From the NCBI GenBank assembly GCA_021772235.1, contig JAJFMI010000084.1:1-7185 (forward strand): a stretch of DNA of 7,185 bases. The letters run 5' to 3'. Position numbers and translations under genes: made by a program. This DNA is from Chlamydiota bacterium (GTDB lineage Bacteria > Chlamydiota > Chlamydiia > Chlamydiales > JAJFMI01). Shown here piece by piece: positions 6,630 to 7,185 of the stretch (within the stretch, counting starts at the first letter, position 1; every line of letters starts with the position of its first letter). The notes beneath the pieces are model-generated. The model searched no databases. It was not told where the DNA came from and saw nothing but the letters and a program-made list of their open reading frames with translations.

Positions 6630-7185
6630 AATTTCTCTTCACAAATCAAGGTCCTTGGGGCACAGGAAGCTTTACGGCTGTTGAAAATATTGCAAATAGA
6701 CTACTTGAGCTTGGCCATGAGGTGAAAATCTTTTTTCCTGATAATGGCCCATTAAAAGAAGGGGATAATTACTACTATAATCAGCCTGAGCTCTTTCTTA
6801 TATGGCGATTTCCTATTAAAAATAGTTTTGCCGAAATAGCGTCATTTCCACTAATGGTTCCCGATCCACATCCTCGTAGTCCGAAAGGGCTCTGTTTTTC
6901 AGAACTAAATGAGAAACAGATCGATCTCTACTTCTCAAAATTGAAAATAGAACTTGCCAATGTGATTGCAGAATTTGCGCCTGATGTGATTGATTGCGGA
7001 CATATTCACGTGATGAGTTATGCTGTGCAGGCATTAGGAGCTCCATTTTTTGTAACAGCGCATCACATAGATCAGCTAAGTTTTAAGCGATACATCCAAA
7101 TTCAGCCATTTGCAAGGGAAGTAGCACGGGGAGCCAAAAAAATCATTGCGATCTCAACGTACGTGAATAAAGAAGTGACGGCTCT
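6626..7185 (+). CDS. Second GT4-family glycosyltransferase, paralogue of the preceding gene (3' partial)
   Basis: The gene starts at ATG 6626, inside the stop of the preceding gene (ATGA), and stays open to the right edge for 186 complete codons. It begins MKFLFTNQGPWGTGSF and aligns with the upstream GT4 protein residue for residue with no gap. By eye about 87 of 186 positions are identical, including GPWGTGSFT (9-17), FPLM (74-77), PDPHPR (79-84), FSEL (91-94), TAHH (144-147) and AIS (175-177). Only the N-terminal acceptor-binding half is visible. The donor half with the E-x7-E motif should lie beyond the window, so activity cannot be judged. Residues 41-59 and 152-170 differ most from the paralogue, which may reflect a different acceptor. 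No Shine-Dalgarno precedes the start, consistent with translational coupling. Confidence 0.88.
   Translation, partial: MKFLFTNQGPWGTGSFTAVENIANRLLELGHEVKIFFPDNGPLKEGDNYYYNQPELFLIWRFPIKNSFAEIASFPLMVPDPHPRSPKGLCFSELNEKQIDLYFSKLKIELANVIAEFAPDVIDCGHIHVMSYAVQALGAPFFVTAHHIDQLSFKRYIQIQPFAREVARGAKKIIAISTYVNKEVTA

Overview
All genes lie on the + strand of an AT-rich bacterial stretch and read left to right as one probable operon: a phosphorelay/response-regulator module, a membrane-anchored HEAT-like repeat protein, a processive-type membrane glycosyltransferase (GT2), and two tandem GT4 glycosyltransferases, the last cut by the window edge. The gene content (membrane GT2, GT4 pair, multi-receiver regulator) suggests a Gram-negative bacterium making a surface or exported glycan. 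No marker gene fixes the lineage, so I leave the organism open.

Positions 1-524 hold the 3' end of a gene that begins outside the window. It has a GC-rich 39-bp in-frame tandem repeat (PEEPKQEEPKAAA), then a canonical Hpt domain with phosphorylatable His at 345-347. This frame stops at 522-524. The -1 frame, open from 452, continues to 2899. It encodes two more Hpt-like domains, a pseudo-receiver, an intact receiver, a degenerate GGDEF domain and a second intact receiver. The frames meet at a run of nine A's (506-514) that contains, in the correct register, the heptamer A AAA AAG, a classic -1 slippery site. The Hpt spacing suggests the two frames form, or recently formed, one protein. Programmed frameshifting, transcriptional slippage, a real frameshift mutation and a one-base homopolymer sequencing error all remain possible.

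From 2896 the genes are tightly packed: an ATGA overlap into the HEAT-like gene, 9 bp to the GT2 gene, 53 bp of AT-rich spacer before the first GT4 gene (TTG start with a strong Shine-Dalgarno), and another ATGA overlap into the second GT4 gene. The two GT4 proteins align without gaps over the 186 visible residues (about 47% identity counted by eye), so they are tandem duplicates.

A working model (inference) is that phosphoryl signals reaching the Hpt and receiver domains control glycan assembly by the membrane GT2, with the HEAT-like protein as a membrane scaffold and the GT4 enzymes adding further sugars. No histidine kinase, export pore, RNA gene, mobile element or CRISPR array is visible.
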